Shown here in pieces: positions 44,018-53,403 of a DNA stretch of 64,000 bases. This DNA comes from Devosia sp. 1566 (GTDB lineage Bacteria > Pseudomonadota > Alphaproteobacteria > Rhizobiales > Devosiaceae): contig NZ_CP034767.1 of NCBI RefSeq assembly GCF_004005995.1, forward strand, positions 4,104,746 through 4,168,745. The letters are read 5' to 3'. The notes beneath the pieces are model-generated. The model made no database searches and was not told the origin of the DNA. It saw only the letters and a list, made by a program, of their open reading frames with translations. The stretch's first letter is position 1; each line of letters begins with the position of its first letter. Position numbers and translations under genes: made by a program.

Positions 44018-46756
44018 ATGCCATCACACCCCACGCCAATGCTCGACGAGATTCGCTCGGTGCCACAACGCGGCACCCGGGCCGCAGCCAAGCCAGCGCC
44101 TGCTGCCGTGAGCGCCATTGCCATTCGCATCCCGGTGCGCCTTGTGGGATTGCTGGGCCTGGTTTTGGTAGCGGTGTGCCTGGTCGCCATGGCCTCCTGG
44201 TCGGTGGATGACCCAAGCTTCACCTATGCCACGACCAAGCCCGCCGCCAATTGGCTGGGTTTTCCCGGTGCGGTGATTGCCGATACGCTGTTTCAGATGC
44301 TGGGCCTGGCCGGGCCCGTGCTGCTGGTGCCGCCGGCCCTGTGGTTCTGGGCCATGTCGCGCCGCCGCCTGCCCACCCGCTTTGGCCTCCGAGCCACGAG
44401 CTGGATCGGGGCAACCATTCTTGTGGCCGGCGTGCTGGCCTTTGTGCCTATGCCCGCCACCTGGCCGCTGCCGACCGGGCTTGGCGGCATTGTCGGCACC
44501 GGCTTTACCGTGCTCGCGACCCTGGTCGGGGGCGCCCAGCCGCAGCCGCTGACGGCCGCGCTGTTTGCCGTCATTCTCGCGGCTCCCGCGATTGCCCTTT
44601 TTTGGATCGGCATGGGGTTGGGTACCGCCCGTTCAACGGCCCCGGGCAAGCCGGCCAAGGCCGCTGGCCGGGCCGAGCCCGAGCCACGCGACGCGCGTGA
44701 CGCCGACGAGGAACGCGAAACCAATCCGCTGGTGGACGTGGCGCTCGGCGCCATGGTGCATCTGGGCTACTCCCTGCGTACCGCCTTCCGCCGCGCCCGC
44801 GCCAATCACGCCGAAAAACGCGCTGCCGACAACGCGCCCTATCGCGATGACGAATTCGAGCCCAGCCTGGATGGTCGTGGCGCGCCCCAGTTGGAGCGCC
44901 TCGAGCCTGCAGTGGTGGCCGAGCCGCGCCGCATTCATTCGCGCACCATGCCTGAGCCCAGCTTTGCGCCTGAAGCGCCGGTGTCCGCGCGCATCAATGC
45001 CCGCCCGAGCTATGACGAAACCGAGCTCGATTATCCCGATGATGCCGAAGACGACGACATCCCCTTTGTGCCCGAGCCCCCGGCCCCCGCCGTGGTCAAT
45101 CACCGCCAGCAGGGCGATTCCCGCTTCCATCCGGTCAATCCCGCGGCACCCCGCGTCGCGGCGCCAGCGCCTGCCCCGGTGCAGGGCACCCGTGTCGCGC
45201 GCGAGGCCCAGCCCTCGTTCCTCGACGAGCCCGGCGCGTTTGAGCTGCCGCCGCTGAGCCTTCTGGCCGAACCCAAGCACAAGGGCCCTTCGCCCGAGCA
45301 TGCCCCCGAGCGGCTCGAGGAAATGGCGCGCCAGCTCGAAGGCGTGCTGGAAGACTTCGGCGTCAAGGGCGACATCATCAATGTGCGTCCGGGCCCGGTC
45401 GTCACCTTGTTCGAGCTCGAGCCGGCGCCCGGTATCAAGTCGAGCCGCGTGATCTCGCTGGCCGATGATATTGCGCGCTCCATGTCGGCGATCTCCGCCC
45501 GTGTGGCGGTGGTGCCCGGCCGTAATGCCATCGGCATCGAGCTGCCCAACCAGATGCGCGAAACCGTGTATTTCCGCGAAATGCTGGCCTCGTCCGACTT
45601 CGAGAAGATGAAGGGCAAGCTGCCCATTTGCCTGGGCAAAACCATTGGCGGCGAGCCTGTGATCGCCGATCTCGCGCGCATGCCCCACCTGCTGATCGCC
45701 GGCACCACCGGTTCGGGTAAATCGGTGGGTATCAACACCTTCATCCTGTCGCTGCTCTACCAGATGACGCCCGAGCAGTGCCGCATGATCATGATCGATC
45801 CCAAGATGCTCGAATTGAGCATCTATGACGGCATTCCTCATCTGCTGACCCCCGTGGTCACCGACCCCAACAAGGCCGTGGTGGCGCTCAAATGGGCGGT
45901 GCGCGAGATGGAAGATCGCTATCGCAAGATGAGCAAGATCGGCGTGCGCAATATCGATGGCTTCAACCAGCGCGTCACCGAATCCAAGGCGCGTGGCGAA
46001 GTGATCACCCGCACCGTGCAGACCGGGTTTGACCGCGAGACGGGCGAAGCGATCTTTGAGAGCGAAGAGTTCGATCTCGAGCCCTTGCCCTATATCGTCG
46101 TCATCGTCGACGAAATGGCTGACCTGATGATGGTGGCGGGCAAGGACATCGAAGGCGCCATCCAGCGCCTGGCGCAAATGGCGCGCGCGGCCGGCATCCA
46201 CATCATCACCGCCACCCAGCGCCCGTCGGTGGACGTGATCACCGGCACGATCAAGGCCAACTTCCCCACCCGTATCTCGTTCATGGTGACGTCGAAAATC
46301 GACTCCCGTACCATTCTGGGCGAGCAGGGCGCCGAGCAACTGCTGGGCAATGGCGACATGCTTTACATGGCCTCCGGTGGCCGCACCAAGCGCCTGCACG
46401 GCCCCTTTGTGGCGGACTCCGAAGTCGAGGCAGTGGTCAAGCACCTCAAGGCGCAGGGTGCGCCCGATTATCTCGACTCCATCACCGCCGATGAAGACGA
46501 GGATGGTGGCTCGGCCGCTGATTTCGGCGGTGCCGATGACAGCGGCGGCTCGGGCGACGAGCTTTATGACAAGGCCGTCCAGATCGTGCTCACCGACAAG
46601 AAGGCCTCGACCTCCTATGTGCAGCGGCGCCTTGCCATCGGCTACAACAAGGCGGCGACCCTGATTGAGCGCATGGAGCGCGAAGGGGTGATCTCGCAGG
46701 CCAACCATGCCGGCAAGCGCGAAATCCTCGTCGGCAACAACGCTGACGGCTATTAA
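44018..46756 (+). CDS. ftsK: DNA translocase FtsK
   Basis: FtsK pumps DNA at the septum and activates dimer resolution at dif. The 912-residue protein has four predicted N-terminal membrane helices (from [20 protein letters not shown]), an acidic/proline-rich linker (about 200-420), an alpha-beta motor with Walker [11 protein letters not shown] (about 564) and Walker [16 protein letters not shown], and the C-terminal gamma winged helix ([20 protein letters not shown]) that reads KOPS. Length suits the alphaproteobacterial form. Start at 44018, or 44039 as an alternative. Confidence 0.96.
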   Translation: MPSHPTPMLDEIRSVPQRGTRAAAKPAPAAVSAIAIRIPVRLVGLLGLVLVAVCLVAMASWSVDDPSFTYATTKPAANWLGFPGAVIADTLFQMLGLAGPVLLVPPALWFWAMSRRRLPTRFGLRATSWIGATILVAGVLAFVPMPATWPLPTGLGGIVGTGFTVLATLVGGAQPQPLTAALFAVILAAPAIALFWIGMGLGTARSTAPGKPAKAAGRAEPEPRDARDADEERETNPLVDVALGAMVHLGYSLRTAFRRARANHAEKRAADNAPYRDDEFEPSLDGRGAPQLERLEPAVVAEPRRIHSRTMPEPSFAPEAPVSARINARPSYDETELDYPDDAEDDDIPFVPEPPAPAVVNHRQQGDSRFHPVNPAAPRVAAPAPAPVQGTRVAREAQPSFLDEPGAFELPPLSLLAEPKHKGPSPEHAPERLEEMARQLEGVLEDFGVKGDIINVRPGPVVTLFELEPAPGIKSSRVISLADDIARSMSAISARVAVVPGRNAIGIELPNQMRETVYFREMLASSDFEKMKGKLPICLGKTIGGEPVIADLARMPHLLIAGTTGSGKSVGINTFILSLLYQMTPEQCRMIMIDPKMLELSIYDGIPHLLTPVVTDPNKAVVALKWAVREMEDRYRKMSKIGVRNIDGFNQRVTESKARGEVITRTVQTGFDRETGEAIFESEEFDLEPLPYIVVIVDEMADLMMVAGKDIEGAIQRLAQMARAAGIHIITATQRPSVDVITGTIKANFPTRISFMVTSKIDSRTILGEQGAEQLLGNGDMLYMASGGRTKRLHGPFVADSEVEAVVKHLKAQGAPDYLDSITADEDEDGGSAADFGGADDSGGSGDELYDKAVQIVLTDKKASTSYVQRRLAIGYNKAATLIERMEREGVISQANHAGKREILVGNNADGY

Positions 46757-46857
46757 GGCTTTGGTCAGGCAGCGGCAGGACGCGGGGAACCTTCCCGCTC
46801 CTGCCGCAATTGCTGTCTAGGCTGATCTCGAACACCAAAGCCCCAGGGAACTCCTCC

Positions 46858-47484
46858 ATGTTACGCCGCGACGCTCTGCTGCTTGGCCTTTCGGCCGTTC
46901 TCGCCACCACGCTGCCCAGCTTGGCGCTGGACCGGGCCCTTTCGGCCGAAGAGCAGCAGTTGATCGCCGATATCGGCGCCCATAATTCGGCAATCCGCTC
47001 CATGGCGGGCCGGTTCCTGCAGATCGACACCAATGGCGGGCGCAGCGAAGGCACGTTCTTCCTTGAGCGCCCCGACAAGGTGCGCTTCCGCTATAATCCC
47101 CCCAGCCGCGAAGAGATCGTTTCGGTGGGGCGGGGCTTTTACGTGCTCAACCGCAAGGAAGAGACCTATTACGCCTATCCCCAGGACACGATCCCGCTGC
47201 GCCAGTTTTTGGGCGACAAGATCGACCTGCTCAATGCCAATGTGGTCGATGTGACCACCTCGGACGGCTATATGTCGATCACCGTGATCGACGAGACCGT
47301 GGCGGGCACGGTGCAGGTCTCGCTGATCTTTGACACCTCGACGCTGGATCTGAGCCAATGGAGCCTGGTCGAGCCCAGCGGGGCGGAGCTGACCTTTTCG
47401 CTCTATGACGTGGAAAAGAACGTCGAGATCCCGCGCGCCTATTTCTCCATTCCATCGACCTATTCGGCCCAGCAGCCGAAATAA
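46858..47484 (+). CDS. lolA: LolA-family outer-membrane lipoprotein carrier
   Basis: LolA ferries lipoproteins from the LolCDE complex across the periplasm. The 208-residue protein begins with a signal peptide (MLRRDALLLGLSAVLATTLP, cleavage near SLA-LD), then the half-barrel LolA fold with SMAGRFLQIDTNGGRSEGTF and RPDKVRFRYNPPSREEIVSV. Alphaproteobacteria typically carry this diverged lolA downstream of ftsK, which supports the call. Convergent uppP follows after 13 bases. Confidence 0.88.
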   Translation: MLRRDALLLGLSAVLATTLPSLALDRALSAEEQQLIADIGAHNSAIRSMAGRFLQIDTNGGRSEGTFFLERPDKVRFRYNPPSREEIVSVGRGFYVLNRKEETYYAYPQDTIPLRQFLGDKIDLLNANVVDVTTSDGYMSITVIDETVAGTVQVSLIFDTSTLDLSQWSLVEPSGAELTFSLYDVEKNVEIPRAYFSIPSTYSAQQPK

Positions 47485-47497
47485 CTTCGGGCGGGGC

Positions 47498-48307
47498 CTA
47501 GCGCATGACCAAAAGCGCAATGAGCCCCGCGCCGCCCACCAGGATGCGCCACCAGGCAAAGGGCGCAAAGCCATAGCGGCTGACGAAAGTCAGCAGGTAG
47601 CGCACGACGAGCGCTCCCACGACGAACGCGGCGGCAAAGCCGATTGCAACATTGAGCGCGATGGAGGCGTCGATCAGGTCGCGGCTCTTGTAAAGGTCGT
47701 AGCCAAAGGCGCCCACCATGATGGGAAGGGCGATAAAGAAGGTGAATTCCGCCGCCGCGCGCTTGCTGGCGCCAAACAGCATGCCCCCCACCACGGTCGA
47801 GCCCGAGCGCGAAATGCCGGGCACAAGGCTGAGCATCTGGAACAGGCCGACAATTACCGCCAGATGCCAGGGGAACTGGTAGATATCGTCATATTTGGGC
47901 TGGAGCGGCAGCCGGTCGACGATGAGGAGAACGATCCCGCCGATCAAGAGGGTCCAGCAGATCAGCTGCGCCGAGTCCCACAAATCCCCCTGGATGAAAT
48001 CGCGCAGCAAGACGCCGGCGACCACGGCAGGCAAACAGGCGAGGATAACGGTTACAGCAAAGTGCCAGGCATAGGGCTTGCCGGTCAGCGCATCGCGGAT
48101 CAGCAGGCCCAATTTGGCGAAATAAACCGTGATGACAGCCAGGATCGCCCCCAGCTGGATCAGCACGATAAAGGTCGCGGGCTGGGTCAAACCGAAGAAG
48201 TGGCCGGCCAGGAGCAGGTGCCCGGTGGAGCTAACTGGCAGGAATTCGGTAAGCCCTTCGAGTATTCCAAGGACCAGCGGCACAAAAAGACCTTGATCGG
48301 CGTTCAT
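47498..48307 (-). CDS. uppP: Undecaprenyl-diphosphatase
   Basis: UppP (BacA) dephosphorylates undecaprenyl diphosphate to recycle the lipid carrier of peptidoglycan and LPS synthesis. The 269-residue integral membrane protein has the two active-site signatures: ILEGLTEFLPVSSTGHLLL near the N-terminus and VPGISRSGSTVVGGMLFG near the middle. It has about eight membrane helices. The start is ATG 48307 with AGGGGATC upstream; a longer frame starts at 48325. Extra copies can give bacitracin resistance. Confidence 0.95.
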   Translation of the reverse strand: MNADQGLFVPLVLGILEGLTEFLPVSSTGHLLLAGHFFGLTQPATFIVLIQLGAILAVITVYFAKLGLLIRDALTGKPYAWHFAVTVILACLPAVVAGVLLRDFIQGDLWDSAQLICWTLLIGGIVLLIVDRLPLQPKYDDIYQFPWHLAVIVGLFQMLSLVPGISRSGSTVVGGMLFGASKRAAAEFTFFIALPIMVGAFGYDLYKSRDLIDASIALNVAIGFAAAFVVGALVVRYLLTFVSRYGFAPFAWWRILVGGAGLIALLVMR

Positions 48308-48451
48308 CTGATCCCCTAACTCCACTAGCTAGCCGCGTGGCAGCGCCGGGGGTCTTAAACTGCTTCGCTCCGAGCGCCAAGGCGGGCGAGCAACCGGCCC
48401 CAACACCAGCCTGATCTGAACACCAGCCTGAACTTAACAAGAGCATCCCGC

Positions 48452-49129
48452 ATGCCAAGTCTGCTGCACCACCCCCTTGATCCTTCCTCCCGTATCATTC
48501 GCCTGATGTGCGCCGAATACGGCGTGCCGCTCGACATGGAGGAGATCAAGCCGTGGCTGCGCGAACCCACGCTGCTCGAGATCAACCCTGCCGCGACCCT
48601 GCCCATCCTGCTCGACGACAGCGACACGCCCATTGTCGGCATTCTTGCGGCCATCCACATGGTCGAGGATCTGTGGTCGCCCAATGTGGTCTCGGGCCTC
48701 GTGCCGGCCGATCCGGGGCCGCGCGCGGAGATGTGGCGGCTCTTGGAATGGATCCTGACCAAGCTCAACGAGGAAGTGACGCGCTATATTCTCGAGGAAA
48801 AGATCGTCAAGCGCGACCAGCGCGGCGCCACCCCCGACCCATCGGTGCTGCGGGTGGCCAAGGCGAATTTGACCGAGCATATGCTCTATTTCAACTGGCT
48901 GCTGGCGACGCGCTCCTGGCTGGGTGGCGACAGCATGACCCTGGCCGATTTTGCGCTGGCGGCGCATTTCTCTACCCTCGATTACCTCGGTGACATGGAC
49001 TGGAACAAGGCGGGTGAAACGCGCGACTGGTATTCGCGCATCAAGTCGCGCCCGGCCTTCCGCACCCTGCTCAATGACCGCGTGGTGGCGATGCCGCCCC
49101 ATGCCGGCTATGCCGATCTGGACTTTTAA
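48452..49129 (+). CDS. Glutathione S-transferase family protein
   Basis: A 225-residue GST-like protein with an N-terminal thioredoxin-fold part (LLHHPLDPSSRIIRLMCAEY; TLLEINPAATLPILLDDSD, with the cis-proline) and an all-helical C-terminal half (ARSWLGGDSMTLADFALA-like region near 160). No cysteine or serine is in the usual catalytic place, so the activity cannot be read from sequence; detoxification or thiol chemistry is likely from the family. It starts a plus-strand run queG-YeeZ-GNAT with tiny gaps. Confidence 0.87.
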   Translation: MPSLLHHPLDPSSRIIRLMCAEYGVPLDMEEIKPWLREPTLLEINPAATLPILLDDSDTPIVGILAAIHMVEDLWSPNVVSGLVPADPGPRAEMWRLLEWILTKLNEEVTRYILEEKIVKRDQRGATPDPSVLRVAKANLTEHMLYFNWLLATRSWLGGDSMTLADFALAAHFSTLDYLGDMDWNKAGETRDWYSRIKSRPAFRTLLNDRVVAMPPHAGYADLDF

Positions 49130-49134
49130 CGCCC

Positions 49135-50334
49135 ATGCAACTGCACCTTCCCCATCGTCCGGAGGGTTTGCCGACCCCCGCTGAGGGGAAGGCGAGCGCC
49201 GGTGCTGCAATCGGACCCGAAAAGCTCGTGACGGAGCTGCGCGAGCGCGCGAGGGCGCTGGGGTTTTCGAGTTTTGGCATCACCCGCGCCGATGCGCGCC
49301 CGGATCTGCCGGCCAAGCTCGAGGCGGCGCTCGAAGCGGGCTGGCATGGCGATATGGACTGGATGGCCGAAACGCCCGAACGGCGCGCGAGCCCCCAGGG
49401 GCTGTGGCCCGAGGCGCGCTCGATCATTCTCCTCGGCTTCAATTATGGCCCGGAAAGCGATCCGCTCGAAGCGCTGGGACATCCCTCCCATGGCGCCATT
49501 TCGGTTTATGCGCGCAACCGCGATTACCACGAGATCATCAAGGGCAAGCTCAAGGAGCTCGCAGGGCTGCTGGCGCGGCGCGCGGGCGCCGATGTCAAGG
49601 TGTTCGTCGACACCGCGCCGGTGATGGAAAAGCCGCTGGCGGAAGCGGCGGGCCTGGGCTGGCAGGGCAAGCACAGCGTTTTGGTCAGCCGCGACTGGGG
49701 CGGCTGGCAGTTCTTGGGGGCGATCTTCACCTCGGCCGAGCTTCCGGTCGACCAGCCGCATCGCTCAAGCTGCGGCTCGTGCACGCGCTGCCTTGATGTG
49801 TGCCCGACCAATGCCTTTCCCGCGCCCTATCGCCTCGATGCCCGGCGGTGCCTGGCTTACCTCAATATCGAGCACAAGGGGCCCATTCCGCTCGAATTTC
49901 GTGTCCCAATGGGCAACCGCATCTATGGCTGCGATGATTGCCTTGCGGTCTGCCCCTGGAACAAATTTGCCAAGCAAAGCCAGGAAGCGCGGCTGCAGGC
50001 GCGCGAGGAGCTGGACCGCCCGGCCCTGGCCGATCTGGTGCAGCTCGATGATGCAGGGTTCCGCGCGCTCTTTGCCGGCTCCCCAATCAAGCGGATCGGC
50101 CATGCCCGCTTCCAGCGCAATGTGCTGATTGCCGTGGGCAACAGCGGCGATGCCGCCCTGCTGCCACTGGCGGCGGCCCGCCTGGCCGATCCCGAGCCGC
50201 TGGTGCGCGGCGCGGCGGTGTGGGCGACGCGGCGCCTGGCGGCTGATGATGACGGCGCCGCTTATCGCGCGCAATATGCGCCTGATGAAACCGACGCGCA
50301 GGTGCGCGAGGAATGGACGGCAGTGCTGCAATGA
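49135..50334 (+). CDS. queG: Epoxyqueuosine reductase
   Basis: QueG catalyses the last step of queuosine synthesis in tRNA using cobalamin and 4Fe-4S clusters. The 399-residue protein has the cobalamin-binding N-terminal half (KHSVLVSRDWGGWQFLG region) and two ferredoxin-like clusters, CGSCTRCLDVCPTNAF near 213 and CDDCLAVCPWNKFA near 265, followed by HEAT-like repeats at the C-terminus. It has an unusual N-terminal leader of about 25 residues before KLVTELRERARALGF; ATG 49135 is six bases after the GST stop. The next gene overlaps by ATGA. Confidence 0.94.
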   Translation: MQLHLPHRPEGLPTPAEGKASAGAAIGPEKLVTELRERARALGFSSFGITRADARPDLPAKLEAALEAGWHGDMDWMAETPERRASPQGLWPEARSIILLGFNYGPESDPLEALGHPSHGAISVYARNRDYHEIIKGKLKELAGLLARRAGADVKVFVDTAPVMEKPLAEAAGLGWQGKHSVLVSRDWGGWQFLGAIFTSAELPVDQPHRSSCGSCTRCLDVCPTNAFPAPYRLDARRCLAYLNIEHKGPIPLEFRVPMGNRIYGCDDCLAVCPWNKFAKQSQEARLQAREELDRPALADLVQLDDAGFRALFAGSPIKRIGHARFQRNVLIAVGNSGDAALLPLAAARLADPEPLVRGAAVWATRRLAADDDGAAYRAQYAPDETDAQVREEWTAVLQ

Positions 50335-51203
50335 AATTCTTCTTTTTCGGCCTCGGCTTTTCGTCCCTGGCGGCCGTCGAGCAGGTGCGGGCCCTTGATC
50401 CGACGGCCAGCATTGCCGGCACGGTGCGGTCACCCGAAAAGGCGGCGCGGCTGCGCGACAACGGCATTGCCGCCCATCTGTTTACCGGCGATGCGCCGAG
50501 CGAAGCGCTGCGCGCGGATCTGCACGCGGCCACCCATGTCGTGTTGTCCATCGCGCCCGATGCCGGGGGCGATCCGGCGCTCAGCCAGCACCGGGCCGAT
50601 CTCGATACCGCGCCCGATTTGCAATGGCTGTGCTATTATTCCACCGTCGGCGTTTACGGCGATTTCGGCGGCGCTTGGATCGATGAAACCGTGCCGCTGG
50701 TGCCGCGCAACGAGCGCTCGGACCGGCGGGTCGCGGCCGAAGCCGCCTGGCGCGATTATGCCGAGGAGCGCGGGGTGGGGCTGGCGATTTTGCGGCTGGC
50801 CGGTATCTATGGGCCGGGGCGCTCGACCTTTGACAAGCTGCGCGACGGCACGGCCCGGCGGCTGGTCAAGCCCGAGCAGGTGTTCAACCGCATTCACGTC
50901 GAGGACATCGGCCGGGTCACGGCGCTGGCGGCGCAGCAGCGGCTGGCGGGCACCTTTAATCTGAGCGATGACGAGCCGGCGCCGCCGCAGGACCTCGTGA
51001 CCCATGCCGCCCAGTTGCTGGGGGTCGCGCCACCGCCCGAGATTGCCTATGCCGATGCGGAGCTGACGCCGATGCAGCGCTCGTTTTATGCCGACAACAA
51101 GCGCGTTGCCAACCGCGCCATCAAGGACGCGCTCGGGATCGAGCTCTTGTATCCGACCTATCGCGAAGGGCTGGCCGGTATCTTGGCGGGGGAAGGCAAA
51201 TGA
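50331..51203 (+). CDS. YeeZ-like NAD(P)-binding SDR
   Basis: A 290-residue atypical SDR related to YeeZ/SDR-a8 proteins, function uncertain (nucleotide-sugar-like fold). The nucleotide motif is MKFFFFGLGFSS, with GxGxxS spacing, and the active-site region YYSTVGVYGDFGGAWIDE contains the Tyr and the conserved STVGVYG pattern. The C-terminal half binds the unknown substrate. The ATG overlaps the queG stop, and the stop overlaps the GNAT start, so the three are translationally coupled. Confidence 0.87.
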   Translation: MKFFFFGLGFSSLAAVEQVRALDPTASIAGTVRSPEKAARLRDNGIAAHLFTGDAPSEALRADLHAATHVVLSIAPDAGGDPALSQHRADLDTAPDLQWLCYYSTVGVYGDFGGAWIDETVPLVPRNERSDRRVAAEAAWRDYAEERGVGLAILRLAGIYGPGRSTFDKLRDGTARRLVKPEQVFNRIHVEDIGRVTALAAQQRLAGTFNLSDDEPAPPQDLVTHAAQLLGVAPPPEIAYADAELTPMQRSFYADNKRVANRAIKDALGIELLYPTYREGLAGILAGEGK

Positions 51204-51853
51204 GCGTGGCAGGAGCCAAATCGGCGCCCGAGCGGCGCGTGCTGGAAGGCCGACTGGTGCGGCTCGAGCCGTTGGAGAGCCGCCATGCCCCCGATCTCCT
51301 CGCGGCATCGCAAGGGTCGGATATGGACGAGCGCTATCGCTGGCTTGGGGAATATCCGCCGCGAAGCGTCGGGGAGCTCGAAAGCTGGATCGCTGCGGTC
51401 AATGCCGGAGCCGATCGCTTTGTCGCCGTGGTGGACCAGCGCACGGGTCGCGCCCTCGGACGGCAGGCCTGGATGCGCATCTTCCCCGAGCACGCCTCGA
51501 TCGAGATTGGTGGCGTTTATTGGGGCCCGGACATGGCGCGCACGCCGCTGGCGACCGAGGCGCTGTATCTGTTTTCCCGCCACGCCTTTGACGATTTGGG
51601 TTACCGGCGCTTTGAGTGGAAGTGCAATAATCGCAACGAGCCGTCCAAGGCGGCGGCGCAGCGCTTTGGCTTTACCTATGAGGGGTTGTTCCGCCAGGAC
51701 CGCATCGTCAAGGGCGAAAGTCGCGACACCGCCTGGTTCTCGATCATCGATAGCGAATGGCCCGTGCTGCGCGCCGAGTTCGAGCGGTGGCTGAGCCCGG
51801 ACAATTTCGCCCCCGACGGCAGGCAGAAAACTCAGCTGAACGCCCGCCGCTAG
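51200..51853 (+). CDS. GNAT family N-acetyltransferase (RimJ/RimL-like)
   Basis: A 217-residue GCN5-related acetyltransferase. The core runs from RLVRLEPLESRHAPDLLA to YEGLFRQDRIVKGESRDTAW, with the acetyl-CoA region ASIEIGGVYWGPDMARTPLA and WKCNNRNEPSKAAAQRFGF characteristic of RimJ/RimL-type and antibiotic or small-molecule acetyltransferases. The substrate is unknown. Its stop codon overlaps the stop of the convergent hydrolase by two bases. Confidence 0.88.
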   Translation: MSVAGAKSAPERRVLEGRLVRLEPLESRHAPDLLAASQGSDMDERYRWLGEYPPRSVGELESWIAAVNAGADRFVAVVDQRTGRALGRQAWMRIFPEHASIEIGGVYWGPDMARTPLATEALYLFSRHAFDDLGYRRFEWKCNNRNEPSKAAAQRFGFTYEGLFRQDRIVKGESRDTAWFSIIDSEWPVLRAEFERWLSPDNFAPDGRQKTQLNARR

Positions 51854-52629
51854 CTCGCTTTTGCATCCTTGACCAGCGCCAGCACCGCCGCGCGCAGCCG
51901 CTCCAGATCCTCGGGCCGGCTGAGGCGATGGTCGCCATCGGGGATCAGCGTCAGGGTGACGGGGTCATGCAGCAGGTGGGTGACGAGCTTGATCGCATGG
52001 GCCTGGGGCACGTCGGTATCCTGCCCGCCCTGGAGGATATGCACCGGGCAGCCGGTTTCGATGACGGCGCCAAACAGCAGGTGTTGTTCCCCGTCCTCGA
52101 TGAGGCCGTGGGTCAGGCGATAGGGCTCGGGTGAATAATCGGAGGGCTGCTCGACATAGCCTTGGTTGCTCAGGGCGTCGTGCTCGGCTGGGGTGAACTG
52201 CGCCAGCATGAGGTCCTGCGTCATGTCCACGGCCGGGGCGATCAACACCAGACCGGCGACCCGATGATCGCCTTGCGCGAGCATGGCGCGTACCAACAGG
52301 AGGGCGAGCCAGCCGCCCATGGAGGAGCCGACGATGATCTGCGGCCCGGTCGTGGTGGCAAACACCGACTGGGCTTCCTCGAGCCAGCGGCTGATCGTGC
52401 CCTCATTGAAATCGCCCCCCGAAGCGCCATGGCCGGAATAATCGAAGCGGGTGACGGCAAGACCCTGTTCGGCGCCCAGGGCATCAAGCGCCAGCGCCTT
52501 GCTGCCATTCATGTCCGAGCGAAAACCGCCGAGCCAGAAAATGCCGGGCGTTGCACCCTCCCGCCGGGCCACGGCAATGGGCCGGGCGGCGTCGCCTGTG
52601 CCAACGGAAAGCAAGGATGGCTCAACCAT
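51850..52629 (-). CDS. Alpha/beta-fold hydrolase (ABHD10/thioesterase-like)
   Basis: A 259-residue serine hydrolase. The nucleophile elbow is GSSMGG (Ser near residue 107) after IIVGSS, and the acid is in ILQGGQDTDVP near 203 with the histidine in PDGDHRLSRPED near 237. The N-terminal PGIFWLGGFRSDMNGSKALA and FDYSGHGASGGDF resemble acyl-protein thioesterase-like ABHD10 proteins. The substrate is unknown. The ATG at 52629 is chosen; an in-frame GTG just upstream is possible. It is divergent from infC. Confidence 0.85.
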   Translation of the reverse strand: MVEPSLLSVGTGDAARPIAVARREGATPGIFWLGGFRSDMNGSKALALDALGAEQGLAVTRFDYSGHGASGGDFNEGTISRWLEEAQSVFATTTGPQIIVGSSMGGWLALLLVRAMLAQGDHRVAGLVLIAPAVDMTQDLMLAQFTPAEHDALSNQGYVEQPSDYSPEPYRLTHGLIEDGEQHLLFGAVIETGCPVHILQGGQDTDVPQAHAIKLVTHLLHDPVTLTLIPDGDHRLSRPEDLERLRAAVLALVKDAKAS

Positions 52630-52730
52630 GAAATGCACCAATCATTATCCAGTTGGGAACGCAAAGCGGCTCAAGAGCGCTTTAGTGTGGCCCCGAACGC
52701 CCAGCAGGCAAGAAATCCCTGCTTGTGCAG

Positions 52731-52759
52731 TTGACTTCCGGTGCCGCTACCACGATTTT
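52731..52759 (+). promoter_or_regulatory. Possible sigma-70 promoter of infC
   Basis: TTGACT at 52731-52736 is followed 17 bases later by GATTTT (or TTTTAC after 19). The -35 is good, the -10 weak. It lies 47 bases before the infC start. Confidence 0.4.
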
Positions 52760-52805
52760 ACGCCTGTTTTCACCACTTTGTTTAACTACACAAGGAACGC
52801 CCGCC

Positions 52806-53342
52806 ATTCGCCGTCCCATGAGACCCGTTACGCCCCAGAAAGATGGGCCGCTCTCCAATGAGGATATCACCAGCCCTGATGTTCAGTTGATCGATGCCGA
52901 AGGTGAGAACCGCGGCATTGTCCGAACGCGCGAGGCGCTGACTGAAGCCCAGGAAGCAGGCCTTGATCTGGTGCTGATCTCGCCTAACGCCCAGCCGCCG
53001 GTCGCCAAGATGCTCGATCTCGGCCGCTTCAAATATGCTGCCCAGAAAAAGGCGGCCGAAGCGCGCAAGAAGCAGAAGGTGATCGAGGTCAAGGAAGTCC
53101 AGCTGCGTCCCAATATCGATACGCACGACTACGAGACCAAGATGAAGGCCGTGCAGCGCTTCCTCGACGAGGGTGACCGGGTCAAGGTGACAATGCGTTT
53201 CCGTGGCCGCGAAATGGCGCACCAGGAAATCGGCATGCAACTGCTCATCAAGGTCAAGGACCAGATGGAAGCCCTGGCCAAGGTTGAGTCGCAGCCGCGC
53301 TCGGAAGGCCGCCAGATGGTGATGGTGCTGGCGCCCAAGTAA
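52806..53342 (+). CDS. infC: Translation initiation factor IF-3 (ATT start)
   Basis: IF-3 binds the 30S subunit, checks the initiator tRNA-start codon pairing and keeps subunits apart. The 178-residue protein has the N-domain ([20 protein letters not shown]), the linker helix and the C-domain ([37 protein letters not shown]). The start is read as ATT 52806, giving IRRPMRP: AAGGA lies 9 bases upstream, while the first ATG (52818) has no ribosome site. AUU starts are known in infC, where IF-3 represses its own AUU-initiated mRNA. A strong terminator follows, so rpmI-rplT are elsewhere. Confidence 0.92.
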   Translation: MRRPMRPVTPQKDGPLSNEDITSPDVQLIDAEGENRGIVRTREALTEAQEAGLDLVLISPNAQPPVAKMLDLGRFKYAAQKKAAEARKKQKVIEVKEVQLRPNIDTHDYETKMKAVQRFLDEGDRVKVTMRFRGREMAHQEIGMQLLIKVKDQMEALAKVESQPRSEGRQMVMVLAPK

Positions 53343-53365
53343 GCGCTGGCGCTTCAAAGCTATTC

Positions 53366-53392
53366 AAAGGCAGGCCAGTGGCCTGCCTTTTT
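53366..53392 (+). terminator. Strong intrinsic terminator of infC
   Basis: AAAGGCAGGCC (53366-53376) pairs perfectly with GGCCTGCCTTT (53380-53390) around an AGT loop, with T continuing to 53392. It also lies just after the end of the convergent ribokinase gene and may act for both strands. Confidence 0.9.
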
Positions 53393-53403
53393 GCTTGTGG
53401 ACC

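Noticed and set aside
44633..46708. 691-codon minus-strand open frame opposite ftsK
   Set aside because: ftsK on the plus strand has all motifs; the antisense frame has no recognisable domain.
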